NCBI GenBank assembly: GCA_024232295.1
Contig: JAAEPT010000128.1
Span: 1-64,000, forward strand
Direction: 5' to 3'
Origin: Cytophagales bacterium
GTDB taxonomy: Bacteria > Bacteroidota > Bacteroidia > Cytophagales > JAAEPT01
Length of the DNA: 64,000 nt
Part shown: piece by piece, positions 24,189 to 33,016 of the stretch
How positions within the stretch are numbered: the stretch's first letter is position 1
How the letters are laid out: every line of letters begins with the position of its first letter
Program-made: the position numbers and the translations under genes
Notes under the pieces: generated by a model
Seen by the model: the letters and a program-made list of their open reading frames with translations, nothing else
Told to the model about the DNA's origin: nothing
Database searches by the model: none

Positions 24189-25112
24189 TTAGGTGTAGAT
24201 ATCACAATGAGGTAATTTTTCTTTTATTAATTTTACATCATAATTCGTTCCTCTTACATCCAAATACCTTAAGTTTTCCATTTCAGCAACCCAATAAGGT
24301 AATTGAGTTAGGTTTGTATTTCTTAATTCCAAATTCATTAGTTTATTCAATTTACTAATGGTATAGGGCAATTCATGAACACAAGTCCCATTCAAACTCA
24401 AGCCTTTCAGATGTTGTAAGTCACCAACACTAGAAGGTAATTTTTCGATTTTTGTTCCACCTAAATACAAGTATTCTAAGTCTACCAATTGATCAATCCA
24501 ATCTGGTAACTCTGCGATTCCTGTATCATTCAAATACAGATATTGTAACTTTTTCAAACTCTGCACCCAATCTGGTAATGACTGAATATTGAGCTGATCT
24601 AAACTTAAAAGCTCTAAGTTTTTTAATTTTTGCAAGCTAGTGGGCAGTTCTGTTATTTTGGTAATGCTAAAATTTAATATTCTTAAGTTTTCCAAATCTC
24701 CAATTGTAGAAGGAAGTTCTGAAAGATGAGAACCTGCTAAATACAATTCTCTTAAATTTTTTAACTGACCAATACTAGTTGGCAACTCTCTGACATGAGA
24801 CCAACTAAAATTTAATTCTTTGAGGTTTTTTAAAATATTAAGATTAGAAGGTAATACCCTTAAAGGACTTTTACTCAAATCTAATCTTTCTAAGTTCATC
24901 AAGTATTTTAATTGTTTTTTAGGAGAATCATAACGTTCCAAACCATCATCATAGGTTTCGACCCACAGACTGACTTGAAATATTTCCTCCAAAAAACTAT
25001 CAAAATCTATCTGCTGACCTTTGGCAAGTTGTTCTGCTAATTCTATATTATTATACTCTCCCGTCTTCAATAAATCAACAATACCTTGTTGTTTTTTTGT
25101 GTATTTCACCAT
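24189..25112 (-). CDS. Thr/Ser-ladder leucine-rich-repeat protein, 307 aa
   Basis: Start ATG at 25110-25112 (MVKYTKKQQ); the ORF is open to 25145 inside the mutY coding region. An N-terminal ~75-residue region is related to the LRR protein at 17441 (shared ELAxQL...IDFDxFxEExF pattern), followed by about nine 23-residue LRRs. The ladder residue is Ser or Thr instead of Asn (LDLSKSPLRVLP, LYLAGSHLSELP, LYLGGTKIEKLP). No signal peptide or TM is visible. It lies between ssb and mutY, which are commonly neighbours in Bacteroidota, so it may be an insertion into that pair. Function unknown. Confidence 0.84.
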   Translation of the reverse strand: MVKYTKKQQGIVDLLKTGEYNNIELAEQLAKGQQIDFDSFLEEIFQVSLWVETYDDGLERYDSPKKQLKYLMNLERLDLSKSPLRVLPSNLNILKNLKELNFSWSHVRELPTSIGQLKNLRELYLAGSHLSELPSTIGDLENLRILNFSITKITELPTSLQKLKNLELLSLDQLNIQSLPDWVQSLKKLQYLYLNDTGIAELPDWIDQLVDLEYLYLGGTKIEKLPSSVGDLQHLKGLSLNGTCVHELPYTISKLNKLMNLELRNTNLTQLPYWVAEMENLRYLDVRGTNYDVKLIKEKLPHCDIYT

Positions 25113-25134
25113 ATAAAAATACCCTTTTGAGATG

Positions 25135-26196
25135 TTACTCCTCAAAAAACTCTGAAAAATGATTTGCTATTAAAATAGGTTTAGGAAGCTCTTCTACTTC
25201 TTTGTAAGAAAATAATTCTAACCCCTGTTTATTGAAATTAGTATTTTCTAATTGGATATGCCAAAACTGGGCAAAAATATGTTGATGAGATAAAACATGT
25301 TTATATTGTTCTCCCTGTTTAACAACTTTTGCATTAGCTATAGGAACTTGTTCTTGAATTAATTCTTTCATCAATTCCTCTGTATTTAATTCCTTTTTAT
25401 GCTCAACTAAGAAGAAATCATAAAGATTTTGCCAAATGCCTTTTTTTACTCTTTTATTCAAATAAAATTTACCCTCTTGTTCTAAAATCACATAATGAAA
25501 ATAACGTTTCTTAATCTTTATTTTCTTGGTTTTAACAGGAAAATTCTCTTGTTCTCCTTTGTCAAAAGCATAACAAGAAGTTTGTACAGGACAAAGTGCA
25601 CAATATGGGTTTTGTGGTTTACAATGCAATGCACCAAACTCCATGATGGCTTGATTATAAATATCTGCTTGTCCTTGAGGCAAAGCTTCTTGTGCTAGTT
25701 TTTGAAAAAATTTTTTGCTTTTACTTGCAGAAATATCTGCTTTTTCTCCAAAATATCGACTCAATACACGATATACATTTCCATCCAATACAGCGACATC
25801 TTCATTGAAGGAAAAAGAAGCGATTGCTGCCGCAGTGTATTCCCCTACTCCTTTCAATTTTACAATATTATCATAAGTATCAGGAAATACACCGTTCAAT
25901 TCTTCACTGATGTACTTTGCTGTAAAGTGTAAATTTCTTGCTCTTGAATAATAACCCAACCCTTGCCATTTTCTCAAAACTTCCTCTTCTTCAGCTTGTG
26001 CCAAATCATGAACAGAAGGATATGAATTTACAAAATCCTCGTAGTATGATTGTCCTTGAGCCACCCTTGTTTGTTGAAGAATAATTTCCGATAACCAGAT
26101 ATAATAAGGGTCAGTTGTAGTTCTCCAAGGAAGATCCCTTTTGTTCTGTTCATACCACAAAATCAAAGGATTTGAGAATAATTCATTTATCATCAT
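25135..26196 (-). CDS. mutY: A/G-specific adenine glycosylase
   Basis: 353 aa from the MMINE start at 26196; an upstream in-frame ATG at 26238 is an alternative. The HhH-GPD core contains LSEIILQQTRV (catalytic Glu), LKGVGEYTAAAI (helix-hairpin-helix) and VAVLDGNVYRVL (catalytic Asp). The [4Fe-4S] cluster cysteines follow as CX6CX2CX5C (CKPQNPYCALCPVQTSC). The C-terminal ~120 residues form the NUDIX-like domain that recognises 8-oxoG. It removes adenine mispaired with 8-oxoguanine. Divergent from HU. Confidence 0.96.
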   Translation of the reverse strand: MMINELFSNPLILWYEQNKRDLPWRTTTDPYYIWLSEIILQQTRVAQGQSYYEDFVNSYPSVHDLAQAEEEEVLRKWQGLGYYSRARNLHFTAKYISEELNGVFPDTYDNIVKLKGVGEYTAAAIASFSFNEDVAVLDGNVYRVLSRYFGEKADISASKSKKFFQKLAQEALPQGQADIYNQAIMEFGALHCKPQNPYCALCPVQTSCYAFDKGEQENFPVKTKKIKIKKRYFHYVILEQEGKFYLNKRVKKGIWQNLYDFFLVEHKKELNTEELMKELIQEQVPIANAKVVKQGEQYKHVLSHQHIFAQFWHIQLENTNFNKQGLELFSYKEVEELPKPILIANHFSEFFEE

Positions 26197-26269
26197 CGAA
26201 AAAAAGTGTGTTTTCGTCAAAAGAACCTCAATTTTCATCTTTTTGTTTTTAAAATCAACATTCAGGCTA

Positions 26270-26298
26270 TAACTTTGTATAGTCTAATACTATAGACT
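26270..26298 (+). promoter_or_regulatory. Candidate HU promoter -7 box and 5' UTR hairpin
   Basis: TAACTTTG (26270-26277) matches TAnnTTTG, with a TTTG 24 nt upstream (slightly long spacing). It is followed at once by a 6-bp hairpin (26281-26286 with 26293-26298). The predicted 5' UTR of HU is about 50 nt. Confidence 0.5.
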
Positions 26299-26336
26299 GC
26301 AAAACAGATTCAATTATAACAATAAATTTTAGTACA

Positions 26337-26633
26337 TTGACAAAGGCAGAAGTAATCGCAGAAATTACAGAGAAGACTGGTATTGAGAAAGCTGATGTAA
26401 CAGCTACTGTAGAGGCGTTTTTTAGCGTAGTGAAAGAATCTCTTGCAGAGGGAGAGAACATTTATGTTCGAGGGTTTGGTAGCTTTGTGAATAAGAAGAG
26501 AGCAAAGAAAATTGCTCGTGACATTTCTAAAAACACAGCCATTGTAATTGACGAACATTACATCCCTAGTTTTAAACCTTCAAAAGTATTTGTAGAGAAG
26601 GTAAAGACAAGTGATAAAGTAAACCAACTTTAA
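26337..26633 (+). CDS. HU/IHF family DNA-binding protein
   Basis: 98 aa from a TTG start. The protein begins MTKAEVIAEITEKTGI, as expected for the family, and no in-frame ATG exists between the upstream stop (26280-26282) and this codon. The body has VEAFFSVVKESLAEGE, the conserved VRGFGSF motif, the KKRAKKIARDI beta-arm start and the FKPSK C-terminal motif. It is a nucleoid protein that bends DNA as a dimer. It starts the plus-strand run HU-TPR-small ribosomal protein-rng. Confidence 0.94.
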   Translation: MTKAEVIAEITEKTGIEKADVTATVEAFFSVVKESLAEGENIYVRGFGSFVNKKRAKKIARDISKNTAIVIDEHYIPSFKPSKVFVEKVKTSDKVNQL

Positions 26634-26650
26634 TTCTTTTTCCTCTGACT

Positions 26651-27505
26651 ATGAACAGAACAGTATTACAATCAGTTTTCGTAGTAGTGGCAGTGGGGTT
26701 AGTAACTACACTTTTCTTCTTACCTAAATTTGTTGTAAGTAATGAGAAGTCACAGTTAGAGGAAAAAAACACTAACAACTCAGTTACAGAAAACACCGCC
26801 CCTTCTACTAATGATTCTCAAGCAATGCACAAAAGTGTAGGAAGCCCAGAAGAACAGGAAAAAATAAAAAAATGGACAAGCAACTATAATAGTTTTCCTT
26901 CTAAGGAAAAAAGACTTATATTTGCCGATTCATTGGCGGAGATTTATACACGATTGTTTGAGTATGACAGTGCTGCCAAGTACTTTGAGCAGTTGGCTAT
27001 CTTAGAAAATTCTGATAAGAACAAACTAAAAGCTGGTTTGGGAATATATAGAGCCTTTAAAGTAACCATGAATGTAAAAAGTCGAAAGGAAATGGGACAA
27101 AAGGCATTGGGTTATTTCGATGACTTATTGGCAACAAGACCTGATTGGACAGATCTCAAAGTAAAAAAAGCGGTAATTAAGGTGTATACAGAGACTCCAC
27201 CAATGGGAGGAATTAATATGCTAAAAGAAATTATAGCAGAAAATCCTAACCATGTAGAAGCTCGAATTACATTAGGTGAGTTTATGCTTACTGTACAGAA
27301 AGTCGAAAAAGCAATTGAGCAGTTTGAGGCTGTGGTGTCTGTAAATCCAGAAAATGAAAAAGCTTTATTGTATTTGGTCGATTCTTATCAATCAGTCAAA
27401 AACACAACAAAAGCTATAAAATATTTAGATCAGCTTGAAGCACTTGATGTACAAGATGAGTATATCAAAAGTGTCATTGAGAAGAATCGAAAAGAGTTAA
27501 ATTAA
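26651..27505 (+). CDS. TPR-repeat membrane-anchored protein
   Basis: 284 aa. An N-terminal TM helix (residues about 5-27, LQSVFVVVAVGLVTTLFFLP) precedes a low-complexity Asn/Thr/Glu-rich linker. Tetratricopeptide-like helices follow: YTRLFEYDSAAKYFEQLAI (about 98-116) and MLTVQKVEKAIEQFEAVVSVNPENEKAL (about 213-240). TPR proteins mediate protein contacts, and this one would face the periplasm. The HU-TPR-rng order is a recurring arrangement in Bacteroidota. The gap from HU is 17 bp, suggesting cotranscription. Confidence 0.83.
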   Translation: MNRTVLQSVFVVVAVGLVTTLFFLPKFVVSNEKSQLEEKNTNNSVTENTAPSTNDSQAMHKSVGSPEEQEKIKKWTSNYNSFPSKEKRLIFADSLAEIYTRLFEYDSAAKYFEQLAILENSDKNKLKAGLGIYRAFKVTMNVKSRKEMGQKALGYFDDLLATRPDWTDLKVKKAVIKVYTETPPMGGINMLKEIIAENPNHVEARITLGEFMLTVQKVEKAIEQFEAVVSVNPENEKALLYLVDSYQSVKNTTKAIKYLDQLEALDVQDEYIKSVIEKNRKELN

Positions 27506-27531
27506 TTTTCACACAAAAAAATTGTAAAATT

Positions 27532-27621
27532 ATGCCTTGCGGAAAGAAAAGAAAAAGACATAAGATTGCTACGCACAAAAGAAAGAAACGTCTTAGAAAA
27601 AATAGACATAAGAAAAAGTAG
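27532..27621 (+). CDS. 29-aa COX24/mS38-like (bS22-type) ribosomal protein
   Basis: A 29-codon ORF of extreme basicity beginning MPCGKKRKRHK and continuing with repeated Lys/Arg/His to KNRHKKK and a TAG stop. This is the pattern of the tiny AURKAIP1/COX24-domain (DUF1713) proteins of Bacteroidota, related to mitochondrial small-subunit protein mS38 and similar to mycobacterial bS22. It probably binds 16S rRNA in the small subunit. It lies 26 bp after the TPR gene and before rng, as often seen in the phylum. Short, but composition and context are distinctive. Confidence 0.85.
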   Translation: MPCGKKRKRHKIATHKRKKRLRKNRHKKK

Positions 27622-27656
27622 TTTAGAGAGGTAGTTTCTAATTTTTAGAAATTATT

Positions 27657-27715
27657 AAATTAAAGATACATAGCTTATCTCGTTCAAGCAGATAATATAT
27701 GTATCTTTTTAATTT
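27657..27715 (+). terminator. Long hairpin directly upstream of rng
   Basis: Left arm 27657-27672 (AAATTAAAGATACATA) pairs with 27698-27715 (one extra T bulged), and an inner stem TTATCT/AGATAA extends it. A T run is in the right arm. It ends 8 bp before the rng TTG start. It can act as a terminator for the upstream genes or as a 5' UTR control element of rng. Confidence 0.7.
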
Positions 27716-27723
27716 AAGAGCCA

Positions 27724-29277
27724 TTGAACAACGAACTAATTGTCAGTACAGGTAAAAAGGGTGTGCGTATCGCCCTTATGAAAGACAAAGACCTGATAGA
27801 GTACCATGTAGAAAATCAAGAAGCGAGTTATACGGTTGGCGATTTATACTTGGGGGTAGTCAAAAAAGTTGTTCCGGGACTAAATGCTGCATTTGTAGAT
27901 GTAGGCTACGAAAAGGATGCTTTCTTGCACTACTTAGACTTAGGGCCCAAAATTAGGTCTCTGAATAAGTATACCAAAGGACTTCTCACTGGCAAAGAGA
28001 TTCCTGCAAAACTTTCAAACTTTGAGTTTGAACCAGAAATAGATAAGCTAGGGAAAATTTCTCAGGTGCTTACTAAAAATCAAAAGATGATGGTGCAAAT
28101 TGCCAAAGAGCCCATCTCTACCAAAGGACCTCGTCTTTCTTGTGAAATTTCTCTTGCTGGTAGATACATTGTATTAGTACCTTTCTCAAATACAGTTAGT
28201 GTATCTCGCAAAATCAATGATGCAGAAGAAAGAAGACGTCTAAAGCGATTAATTTTATCGATCAAACCAGAAGGGTTTGGGGTAATTATTCGTACTGTAG
28301 CCCAAAATAAAGATGTTGCAGAGCTAAACAAAGACCTAAGAGGTCTGGTAGCAAAATGGGAGCAAGCAAATGCTAATATTCCAAACACAAAACCGAAAGA
28401 GAAAATCTTAGGGGAAGTTAGTAGAGTTTCTGCCATGGTACGCGATTTATTAAATGAGTCTTTTGATTCAATTGTAGTAGATGATGAAATAGTCTATGAT
28501 GAAATAAAACGCTATGTACAAGAAATTGCTCCAGACAAAGAAAAAATTGTTAAGCTGTACAATTCGAAGACAAAACTTTTTGAAAGCAAAGGAATCGAAC
28601 GCCAACTTAAAAGTTTATTTGGGAAATCTGTAAGTGTTGCAGGAGGAGGATATTTGATTATTGAACATACTGAAGCTTTACATGTAATTGATGTAAATAG
28701 TGGAAACAAATCAAATATTGAGACAGACCAAGAATCTAATGCTCTCCATGTAAACTTACAAGCAGTAAAAGAAATTGCTCGCCAATTGCGTTTGCGTGAT
28801 ATGGGAGGAATTGTAGTTTGCGATTTCATTGATATGCGAAAAGCAGAAAATCGTAAACTTGTTTATGACACCATGAAGGCTGAAATGAAGAAAGACAAGG
28901 CAAAGTCCGTCATTCTTCCTCTTTCAAAATTTGGGTTGATGCAAATTACTCGTCAGAGAGTACGTCCAGAAATGAACATTACTACTGGTGAGGTTTGTCC
29001 ACATTGTAATGGGACAGGCAAAATTTCTGCAAGTATTATGGTTGCAGATGCTATTGAAAACAATATTGATTACATTTTTACCAAACAAAATGAGCAAAAA
29101 ATAACGCTTATTTTGCACCCATACCTAAGTGCTTACTTTACCAAAGGGATGATTTCTCTTCGCTTGAAATGGTTCTTTAAGTACAAAAAATGGATTAAGA
29201 TTCAAACGGATAGTTCTCTTAGTCTAACTACCTTTGTAATCAAAAATAGTGTGGGAGAAAAAATTGAATTACTATAA
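27724..29277 (+). CDS. rng: Ribonuclease E/G family protein
   Basis: 517 aa with a TTG start (MNNELIVSTG), which aligns with the usual N-terminus of bacteroidetal RNase G; no ATG is available nearby. It has an S1 RNA-binding domain (about 38-125: GDLYLGVVKKVVPGLNAAFVDVGYEK in parts), an RNase H-like catalytic region with the metal-binding Asp residues in LHVIDVNSG and VVCDFIDMR, and the zinc-link CPHCNGTG. It cleaves single-stranded AU-rich RNA in rRNA processing and mRNA decay. It lacks the long C-terminal scaffold of E. coli RNase E. A long hairpin sits just before the start. Confidence 0.95.
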   Translation: MNNELIVSTGKKGVRIALMKDKDLIEYHVENQEASYTVGDLYLGVVKKVVPGLNAAFVDVGYEKDAFLHYLDLGPKIRSLNKYTKGLLTGKEIPAKLSNFEFEPEIDKLGKISQVLTKNQKMMVQIAKEPISTKGPRLSCEISLAGRYIVLVPFSNTVSVSRKINDAEERRRLKRLILSIKPEGFGVIIRTVAQNKDVAELNKDLRGLVAKWEQANANIPNTKPKEKILGEVSRVSAMVRDLLNESFDSIVVDDEIVYDEIKRYVQEIAPDKEKIVKLYNSKTKLFESKGIERQLKSLFGKSVSVAGGGYLIIEHTEALHVIDVNSGNKSNIETDQESNALHVNLQAVKEIARQLRLRDMGGIVVCDFIDMRKAENRKLVYDTMKAEMKKDKAKSVILPLSKFGLMQITRQRVRPEMNITTGEVCPHCNGTGKISASIMVADAIENNIDYIFTKQNEQKITLILHPYLSAYFTKGMISLRLKWFFKYKKWIKIQTDSSLSLTTFVIKNSVGEKIELL

Positions 29278-29287
29278 TTCAAGATAA

Positions 29288-29320
29288 AGAAAGGTTACTC
29301 TAAAAGAGTGACCTTTTTTT
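29288..29320 (+). terminator. Terminator of rng
   Basis: AAAGGTTACTC (29290-29300) pairs with GAGTGACCTTT (29306-29316) with one G-U pair, loop of 5 nt, then a T run. Confidence 0.9.
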
Positions 29321-29401
29321 AATTTTTATTTTTTTTCAAGAACGATGGGTAACCTTTTTGAGTTTACGCTATTAAAGAATAAATAATTTAAATTATTGCT
29401 T

Positions 29402-30307
29402 ATGAAAAAGATATCATTATTTGCTATTGGTTTGATATTAGGTTTGGGACAATTATTTGCACAAATCGATTTTGAACATACTAGTTGGGGAGAAGTAAAA
29501 GCTAAAGCTAAAAAAGAAAACAAGTTAATTTTTGTAGATGCATATGCTACTTGGTGTGGACCATGTAAATACATGAGTGGACGAATATTTACAAATGAGG
29601 AAGTAGGAAAGTATTACAATAAAAACTTCATCAATTACAAAATTGATATGGAATCTGCAGGTGGGGATGTTTTTGGTTCAATGTATCGTGTTGAAGCTTA
29701 TCCTACTTTATTATTTATAGATGGAGATGGAGAAGTGGTCAAAAAACAGACAGGAGCAGTTACAGAGCCTGATGCATTCATACAATTGGGAAAAGTGGTT
29801 TTAAACCCAGAACTCTCTCCACTATATCAATCAAACAAAAAGTATGAGAGTGGAAATAGGGATAAAAAGTTTTTAGTTGAGTATATCATCACATGTTTTC
29901 AGGAGGGAGAAGAAGACAAGGCACTAGATGTAATTTCAGAATACAATAAGGAGTACAAAACACTAGATTTGAATAATTCTTATGATTTATTCATCTATTG
30001 TGTAAATAGTGATTCAAATGATCTTGATAATCCATTAACAATTGATTTTTCTAAAAATTTCATGAAATATCATAAAAACATGGAAAGTACTGAACTTGCA
30101 AAATATGAGTTAGTACAAGGTAAATTTGTTGAAATCATAGAATACAACTATGCAAAAGCAGTAAAAGATCAAGATGAAAAGTTGTTAAACAAAGTAGTAG
30201 AATTTACAAAGTTATTAGCACAAATAGATGGTACTACTGAACAGGAGATACAAGAGACAGAAGACAAGATCAGAGAAATGTATAAAGAGGCTGTTTCTGT
30301 GAAATAA
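29402..30307 (+). CDS. Secreted thioredoxin-fold protein
   Basis: 301 aa from the ATG at 29402. Signal peptide (MKKISLFAIGLILGLGQLFA), then a thioredoxin-like domain with the redox motif WCGPC (YATWCGPCKYM, about residues 53-63) and the cis-Pro segment YRVEAYPTLLFIDGDG (about 95-110). The C-terminal ~170 residues are helical and not recognised. It probably acts as a periplasmic disulfide reductant or thiol-handling protein. Monocistronic between two clear terminators. Confidence 0.88.
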   Translation: MKKISLFAIGLILGLGQLFAQIDFEHTSWGEVKAKAKKENKLIFVDAYATWCGPCKYMSGRIFTNEEVGKYYNKNFINYKIDMESAGGDVFGSMYRVEAYPTLLFIDGDGEVVKKQTGAVTEPDAFIQLGKVVLNPELSPLYQSNKKYESGNRDKKFLVEYIITCFQEGEEDKALDVISEYNKEYKTLDLNNSYDLFIYCVNSDSNDLDNPLTIDFSKNFMKYHKNMESTELAKYELVQGKFVEIIEYNYAKAVKDQDEKLLNKVVEFTKLLAQIDGTTEQEIQETEDKIREMYKEAVSVK

Positions 30308-30354
30308 GAATCAAATTTCTGTTATTTGGCAATAAGTGATCATAGTGTGTAGAA

Positions 30355-30388
30355 AAAAATGACCTTCTATTATGAGAAGGTCATTTTT
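30355..30388 (+). terminator. Terminator of the thioredoxin-fold gene
   Basis: Perfect 14-bp stem (30355-30368 with 30375-30388), 6-nt loop, A run before and T run after. Confidence 0.92.
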
Positions 30389-30426
30389 ATTTATATATTC
30401 TTTATTACCACAAGCCATTTTATTCA

Positions 30427-32052
30427 ATGAAGACTGCCCAACTCTCATTTACCCTTTTTTTACTACTAACAAGTAGCTTTTTGTCCTATGGACAAATAAC
30501 CTTATTGACAAAAAAAGAGTTGGAAGAAAAAAAGATGTATACCTCACTTGAAGAGGCTTTTAAGGTACCAAATGAAGTTTATAAGCTTGAATTATTATAT
30601 AGCAATTTAAGTGAATTACCAGATAATATTGGGGAGCTTACTAATTTACAAGAACTTTATTTGACACTCAATCAACTATCAACTGACTTTCCTGAAAGTT
30701 TTAAAAACCTTGTCAAATTACAAGTACTAGAACTGAGTAATAATAATTTCACAGAAATTCCTCCATCAATTCTCAACCTTCCTAATTTGGAAGAACTTTA
30801 CATCACAGACAATCAGTTAACAGCATTGCCTGATAGTATTGAGAAACTACAAAAGCTTCGTATACTTTATCTTTCAGATAATAAGATATCATCACTACCA
30901 CCAAATTTTATAAAACTAGATTCTCTAGAAGAGCTAGAGTTAATTAAGAATGAGTTGACAGAATTGCCTCAGGATATTGGAAACTTAAAAAAGTTAGAGC
31001 TTCTAAATGTTTCTGATAATAAGTTAACAAACTTACCTGAAAGCATAACATCAATAAAGAAACTAGCAGTACTATTTGCTGCTTATAACCAAATTAATTC
31101 ATTACCTGATAGCATTACAAAACTTGTTAATTTAGAAGAAGTAGAATTGACAGGTAATAAGATTAATTCATTACCTGATAGTATTGGTGCTCTTAAAAAT
31201 CTTCATTTCTTAGATTTGTCAAATAATCAAATTGATTCATTACCTGAAAGCATTATAAAACTTAGAAGTGTTGAGGAAATCGATTTATCAGATAATCAAA
31301 TAGCAGAATTACCAAAAAACTTTGGAGAACTTGAAAATCTAGAGTTTTTAGATTTATCAGGAAATAAACTAGTGAAGTTACCTGAAAGTATAATCAACCT
31401 TCATTACTTAACCTTTCTTGATTTAGGAAATAATCATCTAAAAGTATTACCTAAAAACATTACAAGTATCACTAGTTTGGAAGATTTACATTTGGAAAAT
31501 AATGAATTGACTCATTTACCAAAAAGTCTTGGAGCTCTTGAGTTTTTAGAAAATCTATACTTATCACACAACCAATTGACAGGATTACCTACTACAATTC
31601 AACAATTGAAAAACTTACAAACGCTTTATTTGGCAGATAATCAACTAAAGGTATTACCAAAAAATATTATTAAGCTCAAAAAACTGGAAATGCTTTATTT
31701 ATCAAACAATCAACTAACACAGCTACCAGAAAGTATTGGAAAGCTTAATGGATTACATTGTTTGTACATAAGCAAAAATCAACTGATCACATTACCTACA
31801 AATTTTAGCAATCTAAAAAATTTACAATCACTTGATTTAAGTGAAAATCAACTAAAGTTCTTGCCTTTAACTTTTGGGGAACTTACCAAAATTCAAAGAT
31901 TGAACTTGTGTCAAAATCAATTAACCACACTTCCTCAAGCTGTATTAACTTTTACTGAATTAACTAAAATTGAGCTGAAAGGTAATCCAATCAATGCAGA
32001 GGAAAAAAATAAGCTAAAAACAGCTTTTGGAGAAAAAGTGATATTTGAATAA
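30427..32052 (+). CDS. Secreted leucine-rich-repeat protein, 541 aa
   Basis: Signal peptide (about 1-23, ending SYGQ), then a capping motif LLTKKELEEKKMYTSLEEA (about 26-44), then about 20 LRRs of 23 residues with the standard Asn ladder (LELSNNNFTEIP, LYLADNQLKVLP). No sorting domain, TM or lipobox is seen, so it is probably periplasmic or surface associated. It shares the capping motif and repeat type with the next gene, 18 bp downstream, so the two are paralogues. It is the first gene of the apparent seven-gene unit reaching 38252. Likely role: ligand or protein binding for the envelope-sensing unit (inference). Confidence 0.87.
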   Translation: MKTAQLSFTLFLLLTSSFLSYGQITLLTKKELEEKKMYTSLEEAFKVPNEVYKLELLYSNLSELPDNIGELTNLQELYLTLNQLSTDFPESFKNLVKLQVLELSNNNFTEIPPSILNLPNLEELYITDNQLTALPDSIEKLQKLRILYLSDNKISSLPPNFIKLDSLEELELIKNELTELPQDIGNLKKLELLNVSDNKLTNLPESITSIKKLAVLFAAYNQINSLPDSITKLVNLEEVELTGNKINSLPDSIGALKNLHFLDLSNNQIDSLPESIIKLRSVEEIDLSDNQIAELPKNFGELENLEFLDLSGNKLVKLPESIINLHYLTFLDLGNNHLKVLPKNITSITSLEDLHLENNELTHLPKSLGALEFLENLYLSHNQLTGLPTTIQQLKNLQTLYLADNQLKVLPKNIIKLKKLEMLYLSNNQLTQLPESIGKLNGLHCLYISKNQLITLPTNFSNLKNLQSLDLSENQLKFLPLTFGELTKIQRLNLCQNQLTTLPQAVLTFTELTKIELKGNPINAEEKNKLKTAFGEKVIFE

Positions 32053-32070
32053 ACTTCAAAATGAAAACAC

Positions 32071-33003
32071 ATGAGAAAACACCAGATTCTATTCTTATTT
32101 AGTATTCTATTAACTGTCTTATCGGGTTATGGACAGGAGGGGTTATTAACACCAAAAGAACTAGAAGATAAAAAAACTTATTATTCTCTGGAGGATGCAA
32201 TTAATGATCCTCAAAATGTGTACAAACTTAGTTTATCTTTTCAGCAAATCACTATTTTACCAGAAAATATTGGGAAGCTTAAAAACTTGCAAGAGCTTGA
32301 CTTGGTAGCCAATAAGATTTCAAAATTACCCAAGAGTATTGGAGAGCTCAAAAACCTTCAAAAACTATCATTAGCAGATAATGAGTTATCCACATTACCA
32401 GAAGAGATTGGAAGTTTAACCAACTTGGTGTCGCTGGATATTGCTGGTAATGATTTCAAAGTACTGCCTCAAAACATCGGAAATCTTCAAAATCTACACT
32501 ATTTGAATGTAGCAGAAAACCAATTATCCACATTACCTTCGGGAATTGGAAATCTCATTAATTTAGAAGAATTTGATGCTCAAAATAATGCCATTTCTTC
32601 CCTACCAAAGGAAATTGGGAATTTAAAAAAAATCAACAAACTAAATGTAGCAAACAATCAACTATTGGCATTACCCAAAAGCATTGGTAAACTTAAAGCA
32701 TTAGAAGAGTTGAATGTATGTAAAAACAAACTCAAAACACTTCCCAAAAGCATTGGCAAACTAACGAATATGAAGTTTCTTAATTTGGGAGAGAATCAAC
32801 TGATTTCAATACCCCAAAAGATTTGGAAACTTAAAAATATGCAAGAGCTTAATTTGTATAAAAATAACTTATCAACCTTGCCTCCTGGAATCGAAAACTT
32901 AAGAAAGTTAGAAAAGCTTGACTTAACAGATAATATACATCTTGAGCTTGAATATGAAAAAATTACTGAATTACTTCCTCATACATACTACATTAGATTG
33001 TAA
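32071..33003 (+). CDS. Secreted leucine-rich-repeat protein, 310 aa
   Basis: Signal peptide (about 1-21, ending SGYGQ), capping motif LLTPKELEDKKTYYSLEDA (about 25-43), then about ten 23-residue LRRs with Asn ladder (LSLADNELSTLP, LNVAENQLSTLP). It is a shorter paralogue of the upstream LRR gene. The last ~20 residues (YEKITELLPHTYYIRL) resemble the usual C-terminal end of such proteins, so it is not truncated. The ECF sigma gene begins 13 bp after its stop, which suggests cotranscription. Confidence 0.87.
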   Translation: MRKHQILFLFSILLTVLSGYGQEGLLTPKELEDKKTYYSLEDAINDPQNVYKLSLSFQQITILPENIGKLKNLQELDLVANKISKLPKSIGELKNLQKLSLADNELSTLPEEIGSLTNLVSLDIAGNDFKVLPQNIGNLQNLHYLNVAENQLSTLPSGIGNLINLEEFDAQNNAISSLPKEIGNLKKINKLNVANNQLLALPKSIGKLKALEELNVCKNKLKTLPKSIGKLTNMKFLNLGENQLISIPQKIWKLKNMQELNLYKNNLSTLPPGIENLRKLEKLDLTDNIHLELEYEKITELLPHTYYIRL

Positions 33004-33016
33004 ACCCTAAAAAACT

